Assembly: GCA_019117005.1 (NCBI GenBank)
Contig: DXAO01000025.1
Coordinates: forward strand, 62,001-126,000
Length of the DNA: 64,000 nt
Direction: 5' to 3'
Source: Candidatus Collinsella stercoripullorum
GTDB lineage: Bacteria > Actinomycetota > Coriobacteriia > Coriobacteriales > Coriobacteriaceae
The first letter of the stretch is position 1; each line of letters begins with the position of its first letter. Shown in pieces: positions 8,551 to 16,834 of this stretch. A program made the position numbers and the translations under genes. The notes under the pieces are model-generated. The model worked only from the letters and a program-made list of their open reading frames with translations, was not told the DNA's origin and made no database searches.

Positions 8551-8888
8551 TCGAGTACCTGAGCTTCGGTGTGCCGGAGAGGGTCAGGGTGGGGGCGCGA
8601 CGAGGGGCTCGGGCCGAGAGGGGCAGCGTGCGCACCGTGGACGGAAGCGGGCGAAAGGGGACAAAGGGGTGTGAGCTGAGCGGGGGCTGAGGGGACGGCG
8701 GCATAAGAACGCAGGGCGAGAGGAATCGGAACGGATGGGCGAGGGGTGGCTGGGCTGCTTGCCGGAGCCTTGCGCGCATACCGCTGAAGCGGGAAGCGAG
8801 TAAGGGGGACGTCCTTTTGAAGGCAACGTAACCGTATGCGGTCATCCATCGGACTAAGTTGTATTGTAGCTCCCATCCCACGGACTTT
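8551..8888. other. non-coding stretch after the AbiEi-like gene
   Basis: About 340 bases with purine-rich, repetitive composition at 8575-8800 and AT-richer sequence at 8805-8888. No open frame with family resemblance, RNA gene or terminator with a T-run was recognised. Confidence 0.4.
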
Positions 8889-8980
8889 GCTGTAACTCTA
8901 AAAGTATCACCCGGCTTGAATGCACGAAATAGGCGGCGATTCCGTGCATTCAGGCCGGGTGATACCAACGATGTTACAGC
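8889..8980. repeat. 92-bp palindromic element, copy 2
   Basis: GCTGTAAC (8889-8896), 21-base arms at 8905-8925 and 8944-8964 with one mismatch, the same 18-base loop as copy 1 with a single change, and GTTACAGC (8973-8980). It lies in the same direction as copy 1, 1,767 bases downstream, with the AbiEi-like gene between them. Confidence 0.85.
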
Positions 8981-9031
8981 GGAAGGGTTGCATGTCGGGA
9001 TGATTGCGGAAGGATTGCGCGTCGGGATGAT
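8979..9031. repeat. two tandem 26-base repeats
   Basis: Units starting GCGGAAGG at 8979-9004 and 9006-9031 differ at three positions, period 27. The first overlaps the last two bases of the palindromic element. Degenerate partial units follow to about 9090. Function unknown. Confidence 0.5.
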
Positions 9032-9114
9032 GCCGGCGGGGCGGGTAGCAGCGAAACTGCATGCGGAACTGCACGCAGGGATGATGCGACCGGCTGGGAG
9101 AGCGGAATTGTGTA

Positions 9115-9185
9115 GATTCTGCTTTTCGCTCGTTTCCTTTCAGGTAAGCAAACCGCTTTCGCATGCTTTCCATTCGAAAGCATGG
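9115..9185. promoter_or_regulatory. aldolase upstream control region with candidate DeoR operator (site 3)
   Basis: GTAAGCAAACCGCTT (9144-9158) shares the AAGCAAAC core with sites 1 and 2, and is preceded by TTTTCGCTCGTTTCCTTTC, which resembles a string of AgaR half-sites. CATGCTTTC-N5-GAAAGCATG (9163-9185 region) forms an inverted repeat. A TACAAT hexamer at 9385-9390 is a possible -10, which would put these sites well upstream of it. Confidence 0.4.
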
Positions 9186-9472
9186 CGAGGGGCCGTACCG
9201 TGTGGTGCGCGCATTCATCGAGGGGCCGCACCGTATGACCCATGCGTTCGCCAGGGGGTCGTCCTGTGTCGCGACGGGGGCCTCGCCACGGGGCGCGCGG
9301 ACGCGGCCGAAGGGGGTTTCCTTTCCTTTCCCATGCCGGGAGGAGCCGCTTATGGCGCACGGAACGCCGCCGCACTCCATCTCGTACAATACGGGTAACG
9401 AATGCGCCGGTCAGAGGGACGCGGCGCCGCATGGCCGCCCCCGAGGGGGTTCGGCAGGAGGGAGCGAAACCG

Positions 9473-10321
9473 ATGCTCGTTACCACCAAGGAGATGCTGC
9501 TCGACGCGCAGAGGAACCACTACGCCGTCGGCGCCTTCAACGTCGAGAACCTCGAGTTCGTCATGGCGGTCCTCGCCGCCGCGGAGGAGACCAAGTCCCC
9601 CGTGATCATGCAGACGACCTCCGGCACCATCAAGATGACCGGCCTCGATTACTTCTACGGCATGGTCAAGGCCGCCGCCGAGCGCACGAGCGTCCCCGTG
9701 GCCCTGCACCTCGACCACGGCGACGGCTACGATCGCTGCATGAAGGCCCTGCGCACCGGTTACACCTCCGTCATGATCGACGGCTCGCACGAGACCTTCG
9801 AGGACAACATCGCCCTCACCAAGCTCGTCGCCGACGCCGGCGCCGCCATGGGCGTGCCCGTGGAGGCCGAGCTCGGCAAGGTCGGCGGCAAGGAGGACGA
9901 CGTCGAGGTCGAGGGCGAGAGCCCCTACACCGACCCGGACGAGGCTCGCGAGTTCGTCGAGCGCACCGGGTGCACCTCGCTCGCCATCGGCGTGGGCACC
10001 TCGCACGGCGTCTACACCGCCGAGCCCCACATCGAGCAGGACGTCGTGAAGGCGATCCGCGCCGCCGTGGACGTGCCGCTCGTGCTGCACGGCACCTCCG
10101 GCGTGCCCGACGAGCAGGTCGCCGAGGCCGTGAAGAACGGCATCTGCAAGGTCAACTACGCCACCGAGCTGCGTCAGGCCTTCACGAAGGGCTTCATGGC
10201 CTACATGGCCGAGAACCCCGCCTGCTTCGATCCCAAGAAGCCGGGCCAGGCCGGCATGGCCGAGATCACCAAGATCGTCAAGGTTCGCATGGAGAACCTC
10301 GGCTCCGTGGGCCGCGCCTAG
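9473..10321 (+). CDS. class II fructose/tagatose-bisphosphate aldolase
   Basis: Zinc-dependent class II aldolase of 282 residues, the size of GatY/KbaY and of short Fba proteins. It cleaves fructose- or tagatose-1,6-bisphosphate to two triose phosphates. Motifs: FNVENLEFVMAVLAAAEET at the N-terminus, the zinc and base site HLDHGDGYDRC near residue 80, the VEAELGKVGG loop, LAIGVGTSHGVY with the second zinc His, and LHGTSGVPDEQV with the third. The ATG at 9473 follows AGGAGGGAG. Given agaS, lacC and a candidate shared DeoR operator upstream, it probably serves the tagatose pathway. It could also be the main glycolytic aldolase, since pyk follows. Confidence 0.88.
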   Translation: MLVTTKEMLLDAQRNHYAVGAFNVENLEFVMAVLAAAEETKSPVIMQTTSGTIKMTGLDYFYGMVKAAAERTSVPVALHLDHGDGYDRCMKALRTGYTSVMIDGSHETFEDNIALTKLVADAGAAMGVPVEAELGKVGGKEDDVEVEGESPYTDPDEAREFVERTGCTSLAIGVGTSHGVYTAEPHIEQDVVKAIRAAVDVPLVLHGTSGVPDEQVAEAVKNGICKVNYATELRQAFTKGFMAYMAENPACFDPKKPGQAGMAEITKIVKVRMENLGSVGRA

Positions 10322-10910
10322 CGGTTCCTGCAGGCGCGCCCGTCCGGAGGGCGCGCCCGACCATATCCGAACGGCTCGCGGCCGACGGCCATGCGCGGGA
10401 GCGCGGCCGTCGGCCGCGGCGTTTCCCCGGCGGGGAGGGGCGTCCTTCCGGGGGGGGAGTCCCGCCGGTGGCGTCGGCGGGATAGGCCGCCCCGCCGGCA
10501 GCCGCCTACGCGGAGGCCCCGCGGCGCGTGGGGCCGTCCCGCCGCCGCGGGCGAGAATGTCCCCTCGGTCATGCATCGCGTGGCGGTAGGTACTATTTCG
10601 TCATGCTTGATAGCTTTGAGCTGCTGTTACGCTTACCAGACATTCCAATCCGCCCGCGCGCGCGACGGGATGGGCCCCTCGTGCGTGCGATAATCTAGAT
10701 ACGGTGCGCCGCACCCCCGGGTGTCCCGCGACCCGGTCCGGCGCCCGCCCGGTACCCGCCCGCCCGTCACGGCCATGGCGGCACCGGGGCCGGCACCCGA
10801 CTCCTCGTGCGCCGAGTGGAGCCGGGGCCGACGGCCGTATCCGCCTCATCGGCGCTGTCCTGTCAGATGCGCGCGGGCGCATCGAGCGCCGAGAGACGGA
10901 GGTACCCCGT
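10322..10910. other. aldolase-pyk intergenic region
   Basis: A 589-base gap. GGCGCGCCC/GGGCGCGCC (10333-10341 and 10349-10357) forms a GC hairpin just after the aldolase gene, without a T-run. Structured GC-rich sequence with an eight-G run (10450-10457) follows. A -10-like GATAAT at 10689-10694 would give pyk a leader of about 210 bases. No small gene or known riboswitch was recognised. Confidence 0.5.
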
Positions 10911-12368
10911 ATGAACAAACGCACCAAGATCGTATGCACCATGGGTCCTGCCTGCGACGATGACGACATCCTGCGCGAGATGATCCGCGCCGGCATGAAC
11001 GTCGCCCGGTTCAACTTCTCCCACGGCAGCCATGCGGAGCAGCACGAGCGCATGGAGCGCGTGAAGCGCATCTCGCGCGAGCTCGGCGTACCCGTGGGCA
11101 TCCTGCTCGACACCAAGGGCCCCGAGATCCGCACCGGCCTGCTCGAGGGCCATGCGAAGGTGACGCTCGCGGCCGGCTCCACGGTGACCGTCACCGCCGC
11201 GCCCACCTCCGAGGACCTGCTGGGCACAGCCGAGCATTTCTACCTCGACCACCTGGAGCTCCCGCGCGAGGTCCATACGGGCGGCACCATCCTGATCGAC
11301 GACGGCCTCATCGGCCTCACGGTGAAAAGCATCGACGGGCAGGACATGGTCTGCCGGGTCGACAACGGCGGCGAGCTGGGCGAGCGCAAGGGCGTGAACG
11401 TCCCGAACGCCAAGCTGTCCCTGCCCACCATCACCGAGCAGGACCGCAAGGACATCTTGTTCGGCCTGGAGGAGGGCATCGATTTCATCGCCGCGTCGTT
11501 CATCCGCGACGCCGAGGGCGTGCGGGAGATCAGGCGCCTGTGCGCGGAGCACGGCGGCGCCAACGTGGACATCTTCCCCAAGATCGAGTGCGCGCTGGCG
11601 GTCTACCACTTCGACGACATCCTGAAGGAGGCCGACGGCATCATGGTCGCCCGCGGCGACCTGGGCGTCGAGGTCGCCCCCGAGGTCTGCCCCACCATCC
11701 AGAAGGAGATCATCCAGAAGTGCAACAAGGCGTACAAGCCGGTCATCACGGCCACGCAGATGCTCGACTCCATGATCCGCAACCCGCGCCCGACGCGCGC
11801 CGAGGTCACCGACGTCGCCAACGCGATCAACGACGGGACCGACGCCACGATGCTGTCGGGTGAGACGGCGGCGGGCGGGTACCCGCTCGAGGCGGTGAAG
11901 ATGATGGCGAACATCGCCATGATCGCCGAGGCGACCATGCCCGACCACAACCGCCTCGACATCCATACGAGCGAGAAGGGCATCCGCGCGATCAACAGCG
12001 CTATCGGCCTCGCGGCCGTGAGCACGGCGTTCAACGTGAAGGCCCGCGCCATCATCATCCCCACCGAGTCCGGCCGCTCGGCGCGCCTGGTGTCGAACTT
12101 CCGCCCGATGCTGCCGATCCTCGCCGTCACGCCGCATGACGCGGCGACGCGTAAGATGACGATCTACTGGGGCGTCGACCCGGTGACCGAGGGGGAGATC
12201 GGCGACAAGCGCTACGTCGTCCGGACGGCGCTCGAGGTCGCCAAGCGGCGCGGCGTGGTGCGCGTGGGCGACGTAGCGGTGCTCACCGTGGGCGACCCGG
12301 ACACCTCGATCACGTTCTCCGACGGCGTGACGTCGACGAACGTGGTGCACGTGGCGCAGGTGAGGTAG
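10911..12368 (+). CDS. pyk: pyruvate kinase
   Basis: Glycolytic enzyme making pyruvate and ATP from phosphoenolpyruvate and ADP. The 485 residues cover the TIM barrel with inserted B domain and the C-terminal regulatory domain, without the extra PEP-utiliser domain seen in some Gram-positive enzymes. Motifs: KIVCTMGPAC, RFNFSHGSHAEH-like segment, LDTKGPEIRTG, the signature IFPKIECALAV with the catalytic Lys, MVARGDLGVE, and NPRPTRAEVTDVANAI...DATMLSGETAAG. The start has CGGAGG. It stands alone with its own leader, downstream of the aldolase gene. With ppc at 19.3 kb it forms part of the PEP-to-pyruvate/oxaloacetate node. Confidence 0.97.
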   Translation: MNKRTKIVCTMGPACDDDDILREMIRAGMNVARFNFSHGSHAEQHERMERVKRISRELGVPVGILLDTKGPEIRTGLLEGHAKVTLAAGSTVTVTAAPTSEDLLGTAEHFYLDHLELPREVHTGGTILIDDGLIGLTVKSIDGQDMVCRVDNGGELGERKGVNVPNAKLSLPTITEQDRKDILFGLEEGIDFIAASFIRDAEGVREIRRLCAEHGGANVDIFPKIECALAVYHFDDILKEADGIMVARGDLGVEVAPEVCPTIQKEIIQKCNKAYKPVITATQMLDSMIRNPRPTRAEVTDVANAINDGTDATMLSGETAAGGYPLEAVKMMANIAMIAEATMPDHNRLDIHTSEKGIRAINSAIGLAAVSTAFNVKARAIIIPTESGRSARLVSNFRPMLPILAVTPHDAATRKMTIYWGVDPVTEGEIGDKRYVVRTALEVAKRRGVVRVGDVAVLTVGDPDTSITFSDGVTSTNVVHVAQVR

Positions 12369-12464
12369 ACGGGGGACCGCGGGGCCCGGGCCGCGTAACC
12401 GCGGCGAAACGTGGCCTCGCGACCGATGGACGGATGCCGGCGGCGCGTGCTACATTCTTGTGCT

Positions 12465-13565
12465 ATGGAGACCGCTGCACGACATGACATCGATTTCAAG
12501 GGTGCGGGCCCTTCCTGCGGGGAGGGCCCGCTCGCTGCCGCCGGACGCCGGTCCGGGCAGGGGAGGCGCCGGGCGCCGGAGGAGGAGCCCGCCGCCCCGG
12601 GGGCGCCCGAGCAGGGCTGGGGGTCCGACGCCCCGGTTCCGCCCGAGGACCGCGGTCCGGGCGAGCTGCGCGGCGCCGGGGCCCGCTCGCCGCTGTTCTG
12701 GAAGGCCGTCCTCGCCTCGATGGCGCTCATGTGGGGCTTCTCGTTCTTCGTGGTGAAGGACGCGCTCGACTCGATACCGCCGTCGTTCCTTCTCATGTGC
12801 CGGTTCGGCTCGTCCACCCTCATCATGCTCGCCCTGTTCCGGCGGCGCGTGCTCGCGCACCTGAACGCGCGCTACCTCTTCGCGGGGCTCACGATGGGCG
12901 TGCTCATGTGGGGCGCCTACACCCTGCAGACCGTCGGGCTGGGCTACACCACCGCCGGCAAGAACGCCTTCCTCACCGGCACCTACTGCGTGCTCGTCCC
13001 CTTCATCAGCTATCTCGCGAGCGGGGAGCGCCTCACGCGCTACAACGTGGGGGCGGCGTTCATGTGCCTGGCGGGTATCGGGCTGGTTGCGCTCGACAGC
13101 TTCAGCATGAGCTTCGGCGACCTGCTCACCCTCGGCGGCGCGGTGTTCTTCGCCCTCCAGATCGCCGCGGCGGCCAAGTTCGGGCGCGACATGGACGTCA
13201 ACGTGCTCACGTTCTGGATGTTCCTCGGGGTGGGGGCGCTGTCCGCGGCGCTGTCGCTCGCCACCGAGCCCCTGCCCGCCCCGGGCGACTTCACGCCGCA
13301 GATCGTCGGCGTGCTGGCCTTCCTCACGCTGGGGTGCACCTGCGTGGGCCTGTTCATGCAGAACATCGGGCTCGCGCACGTCCCCTCGTCGACCGGGTCG
13401 CTGCTGCTGTCGCTCGAGTCCCCCTTCGGGGTGCTGTTCTCGGTGCTGCTCGGCGGCGAGCAGCTGACCCTGCGCCTCGTGGCGGGGTTCGTGCTTATCT
13501 TCTGCTCGATCGTGCTCTCGGAGACGCACTTCGGCTTCCTGCGCACGGCGCTGCGCCGCCGATAA
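12465..13565 (+). CDS. DMT superfamily (EamA) transporter
   Basis: Inner-membrane carrier of the drug/metabolite transporter superfamily, with two EamA repeats and about ten transmembrane helices starting at residue 76 (FWKAVLASMALMWGFSFF). EamA proteins export amino acids, nucleosides or drugs; the substrate is not readable. The first 72 residues are hydrophilic, rich in Gly, Pro, Glu and Arg, and look disordered. The ATG at 12465 has no SD, and a TACATT hexamer (12451-12456) lies so close that the transcript may be leaderless. No other in-frame ATG exists before the first helix. The N-terminal extension is unusual for the family. Confidence 0.8.
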   Translation: METAARHDIDFKGAGPSCGEGPLAAAGRRSGQGRRRAPEEEPAAPGAPEQGWGSDAPVPPEDRGPGELRGAGARSPLFWKAVLASMALMWGFSFFVVKDALDSIPPSFLLMCRFGSSTLIMLALFRRRVLAHLNARYLFAGLTMGVLMWGAYTLQTVGLGYTTAGKNAFLTGTYCVLVPFISYLASGERLTRYNVGAAFMCLAGIGLVALDSFSMSFGDLLTLGGAVFFALQIAAAAKFGRDMDVNVLTFWMFLGVGALSAALSLATEPLPAPGDFTPQIVGVLAFLTLGCTCVGLFMQNIGLAHVPSSTGSLLLSLESPFGVLFSVLLGGEQLTLRLVAGFVLIFCSIVLSETHFGFLRTALRRR

Positions 13566-13678
13566 GGCCGGCGGCCCGCGGGTCCCGGCGGGCCGGGCGC
13601 ACCGGATCGCGACAGGCGGGACGGCTCCCGCGGTCAGCACGACAGCTCGGACGGCCCCGTGTCGTGGGGCCCCGCAAA

Positions 13679-13714
13679 GGCGCCGGGCGGACGGGCGGGA
13701 CGGTCCCCGGCGCC
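13679..13714 (-). terminator. hairpin after the threonine aldolase gene
   Basis: GGCGCCGGG (13679-13687) pairs with CCCGGCGCC (13706-13714); on the minus strand the stem is followed by TTTGC. It lies between convergent genes and probably ends ltaE transcripts. Confidence 0.5.
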
Positions 13715-13716
13715 GG

Positions 13717-14799
13717 TTACGAGGCGAGCGTGCGCGCGAAGGAGATCGCCTCGTCGACGTCGGCGTCCGTCGCGGCCCAGCTGGTGACGAGGCGCGCGAG
13801 CACGCGCCCTGCGCCCGCGGGGTCGCGGGCTTCCATCAGCTCCGCGCCCAGATGCTCGGCGAGGCGCGCGCCCTGCTCGGCATCGACCCAGAAGAACTGC
13901 TGGTTGCCGGCGGTCTGCAGCAACGGCTCGAAGCCGGCGGCCGCGAAACCGCGCGCGAGCCGGACGGAGGCCGCGTTCGCGCGGGCGGCGTAGCGCCAGT
14001 AGGGCAGGGTGCCGCACCCGTCGGCGTTGGCGGGGTCGAAGGCGGCCTCGTACATGACGCCCATGAGACGTCCCTTGGCCATGAGCGCCCCGGCGCGCTT
14101 GGTGAGGTAGGGCAGGCGGTCGATGGCGCGCCGCCCCCGCTCGGTGCGGGGGCTCACCACGAGGGCCTCGCCGAACAGCATGCCGTTCTTGGTCCCGCCC
14201 AAGGTGAAGGCGTCCGCCCGCTCGGCGAGGTGGCGGATGTCGAGGTCGGCGCCGTCCGCCGTCATGGCGCTCGCGATGCGCGCCCCGTCCACGTACACGG
14301 CGAGGCCGTGCCCGTGCGCCCAGTCGCAGATTGCGTCGAACTCCCCGCGCGTCCAGACGTGCCCGAGCTCGGTGGTATCGGAGATGTAGACCATGCCGGG
14401 GCGCGTGCTGTGGCTGCCGTTCGCCGTGACGGTCGCCCACGCGCGCTCGGCGGCATCCGGGGTGAGCAGCCCGAGCGGGTCGTCGGTCGCGAGCAGGCGG
14501 CGCCCGCAGCCCTCGATGGCACCCGTCTCGTGGATGGTGGGGTGCGCGTCGGCGGCGAGGATGGGGCCCTCGAACTCCTCGGTCAGCGCGGAGACGGCGA
14601 GGATGTTGGCGGCCGTGCCGCCGGGGACGAACCGCACGTCGGCATCGCCCTGGCCGATCTCGGCGCGGATGAGGCCGGCCGCGCGGGCGCAGTGGGGGTC
14701 GCCGCCGTAGCCGACGGTCTGCTCCCCGTTGGTGCGGACGAGGGCGTCGAGGATCTCGGGCGCGGCGCCCTCGGAGTAGTCGTTGCGGAACTGGTGCAT
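13717..14799 (-). CDS. ltaE: low-specificity threonine aldolase family (PLP enzyme)
   Basis: PLP-dependent fold-type I enzyme of 360 residues that cleaves L-threonine or allo-threonine to glycine and acetaldehyde. The N-terminus FRNDYSEGAAPEILDAL and YGGDPHCARA are typical. PLP contacts are GGTAANILAVSAL near residue 55, HETGAIEGCG near 86, YVDGARIASAMTADG near 175, and the Schiff-base lysine in FTLGGTKNGMLFGEA near 205. The start at 14799 begins MHQFRNDYSE; its SD (GGGAC) is weak. It is monocistronic and divergent from hisS. The related beta-eliminating lyase family is an alternative with low probability. Confidence 0.88.
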   Translation of the reverse strand: MHQFRNDYSEGAAPEILDALVRTNGEQTVGYGGDPHCARAAGLIRAEIGQGDADVRFVPGGTAANILAVSALTEEFEGPILAADAHPTIHETGAIEGCGRRLLATDDPLGLLTPDAAERAWATVTANGSHSTRPGMVYISDTTELGHVWTRGEFDAICDWAHGHGLAVYVDGARIASAMTADGADLDIRHLAERADAFTLGGTKNGMLFGEALVVSPRTERGRRAIDRLPYLTKRAGALMAKGRLMGVMYEAAFDPANADGCGTLPYWRYAARANAASVRLARGFAAAGFEPLLQTAGNQQFFWVDAEQGARLAEHLGAELMEARDPAGAGRVLARLVTSWAATDADVDEAISFARTLAS

Positions 14800-14901
14800 G
14801 GTCGTCCCAATCGGTTCGGTTCGTGCGGTGCGGCCCCATGATAGCGCGCGGTCCGCGCGGCGTCCGCCGTCGCGTCCGGGGATGGGGATGAAACAAGTGG
14901 G

Positions 14902-14965
14902 GGGTTGAAACGAACCCGTCCCCAACGAACCCATGGGTTGAAACGAACCCGTCACCAACGAACCC
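14902..14965. repeat. tandem 33-base repeat containing GAACGAACCCGTCCCCAACG-like core
   Basis: Two copies (14902-14932, 14935-14965) starting GGGTTGAAACGAACCCGTC differ at one base. The core recurs in both arms of the long palindrome at 43412-43489, so it is a dispersed repeat family. It lies upstream of the hisS -10. Confidence 0.75.
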
Positions 14966-15010
14966 CCAGCGAACCCTTCCTTGTCGGACGCGCCGCCGCG
15001 GCTTCGCGTC

Positions 15011-15016
15011 TATAAT
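15011..15016 (+). promoter_or_regulatory. hisS -10 hexamer
   Basis: A perfect TATAAT 70 bases upstream of the hisS ATG. No good -35 at 16-18 bases was found. Confidence 0.55.
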
Positions 15017-15085
15017 GGGTGCCCGACAAACGACCGGCCTGCGCCGTCGCGCGCCGCGCGCGGGCGCCGCCTGACAGGAGACGAT

Positions 15086-16402
15086 ATGCAAGCACAGAAA
15101 GCCGAGGGAACCCGCGACCTCATCGGGCGCGACATGCGCGCGTGGCAGCGCATGCAGCGCGTGGCCGCCGAGGTGTTCGAGCCGTACGGCTTCGACGCGA
15201 TCGAGACGCCGGCCATCGAGCAGCTCGACGTCTTCGTCCACGGCATCGGCACCTCGACCGACGTGGTGCGCAAGGAGATGTTCCGCGTGTTCTCGGGTGC
15301 GAACTTCGCCCGCGTGCTCGAGGACGGGACCGACGCCAAGCTCAAGGCCAAGCAGCGGCTCGCCCTGCGCCCCGAGGGCACGGCCGGCGTGGTGCGCGCG
15401 GTGGTGGAGAACAACCTGGTCCCGCAGGGAGCCACCCCGTTCAAGGCGTACTACGCCGAGGCGATGTTCCGCGGCGAGCGCCCGCAGAAGGGCCGTCTGC
15501 GCCAGTTCCACCAGGTGGGCATCGAGTGGCTCGGCGCGCCCGACCCGGCCGCCGACGCCGAGTGCATCATCATGCTCATGGAGTTCTACCGCCGCCTGGG
15601 CTTCGACCTGTCCCGCCTGCGCCTGCTCGTCAACTCGATGGGCGACCCGGCGTGCCGGCCCGTCTACCGCGACGCCGTGCGCTCGTTCATCCTCGACCAT
15701 GCCGACGAGATGTGCGACGAGTGCCGCGAGCGCGCCGAGATCAACCCGCTGCGCGCCTTCGACTGCAAGAACGAGCGCTGCCACGAGGTCATGCAGGGCG
15801 CCCCGCTCATGCGGGACAACCTGTGCGACGAGTGCCGCGACCACTACGAGCAGGTCAAGCGCTACCTCGACGCGGCGGGGATCGCGTACGTCGAGGACCC
15901 CACCCTCGTGCGCGGCCTGGACTACTACACCCGCACGGTGTTCGAGGTCGAGGCCCCGGGCGCCGGCGTGGGCTCGATCGGCGGCGGCGGGCGCTACGAC
16001 GGGCTGGTCGAGCTCGAGGGCGGCAAGCCCACCCCCGGCGTCGGCTTCGCGGTGGGCTTCGAGCGCGCCATGCTCGCGCTCGAGGCGTTCGGCGTCGACC
16101 CGGCGTCGGACGCGCCGTCGTGCATCTACGTCGCCAACGCGGGGGCGGAGCTGCGCGGGGAGGTCTTCGCGCTGTGCGCGGAGCTGCGCGCGGCCGGCCT
16201 GCGCACCGAGGCCGATTACCAGGGGCGCTCGCTGAAGAGCCAGTTCAAGCAGGCCGACAAGCTGGGCGCCCGCCTGATCCTGATCGTCGGCGGGGACGAG
16301 CTCGCGGCGGGCAAGGTCAAAGTCCGCGACATGGTGAGCCACGACGAGGAGCTTGTCGACCGCAGCGCGATCGTCGAGGCGGTGCGCCGCCTGCTCTCGT
16401 AA
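15086..16402 (+). CDS. hisS: histidyl-tRNA synthetase
   Basis: Class II aminoacyl-tRNA synthetase of 438 residues charging tRNA-His. The N-terminal KAEGTRDLIGRDM, motif 2 (RLALRPEGTAGVVRAVVEN), the histidine-specific RGLDYYTRTVFEV, motif 3 (GVGFAVGFERAML), and the C-terminal anticodon-binding domain (IYVANAGAELRGEVFALC to the end) are complete. The two His-binding motifs argue against the HisZ paralogue. The insertion around residues 210-255 carries three Cys pairs (CDEC, CKNERC, CDEC) that could bind zinc. The ATG follows ACAGGAGA. It has a TATAAT promoter element and a clear terminator, so it is a single-gene unit. Confidence 0.96.
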   Translation: MQAQKAEGTRDLIGRDMRAWQRMQRVAAEVFEPYGFDAIETPAIEQLDVFVHGIGTSTDVVRKEMFRVFSGANFARVLEDGTDAKLKAKQRLALRPEGTAGVVRAVVENNLVPQGATPFKAYYAEAMFRGERPQKGRLRQFHQVGIEWLGAPDPAADAECIIMLMEFYRRLGFDLSRLRLLVNSMGDPACRPVYRDAVRSFILDHADEMCDECRERAEINPLRAFDCKNERCHEVMQGAPLMRDNLCDECRDHYEQVKRYLDAAGIAYVEDPTLVRGLDYYTRTVFEVEAPGAGVGSIGGGGRYDGLVELEGGKPTPGVGFAVGFERAMLALEAFGVDPASDAPSCIYVANAGAELRGEVFALCAELRAAGLRTEADYQGRSLKSQFKQADKLGARLILIVGGDELAAGKVKVRDMVSHDEELVDRSAIVEAVRRLLS

Positions 16403-16446
16403 GCCCGATGCCCAAGGGTGGCTTCGTTGTGCATAGATCGTTCGAC

Positions 16447-16480
16447 GGCCCGTATCTGGTGATGCGGGCCGCTGCTTTTT
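16447..16480 (+). terminator. hisS terminator
   Basis: GGCCCGTATC (16447-16456) pairs with GATGCGGGCC (16461-16470) with one G-U pair, followed by GCTGC and TTTTT (16476-16480). Confidence 0.8.
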
Positions 16481-16834
16481 GCGATGCGCGGTGGGTGCGT
16501 TCGCGGGCTTTATCCGAGCCGAATGGCTTGGATAAAATGAATGAGCTGCTCTTCAAAATGAAAGTAAATAGGCGCTGAACTGAATGGGCGATATTGCATA
16601 CAATCCGCCAGTCGCTTTCGCGAGTCATCAGACTAAAGCGTTGACCTGCTTTTTATTCGCATTTTACCGTCTCGTGGCATCGCAACCTTCAGGGCGCCAT
16701 TTATATACCGCACCCCGACCGTCTGCATAAACACCTGCGAACGAGTTCTAGAATCGCATATTGAGCGCTGCATGGTTGGCTGATGCACGGCGCCTGCTTG
16801 CACCGCTGGCAAGAACGGGTGCCCCGCGGGGCGC
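16481..16834. other. AT-richer intergenic region before the C69 peptidase gene
   Basis: Noticeably lower GC than the surroundings. It contains CTAAAGCGTTGAC (16633-16645), an exact 13-mer also found upstream of ppc (19186-19198); its TTGAC could be a -35. No RNA gene or open frame of note was recognised. Confidence 0.45.

Noticed and set aside
15086-16402. HisZ (regulatory paralogue of HisRS)
   Set aside because: Both histidine-specific motifs and a full anticodon-binding domain are present, and no hisG lies nearby.
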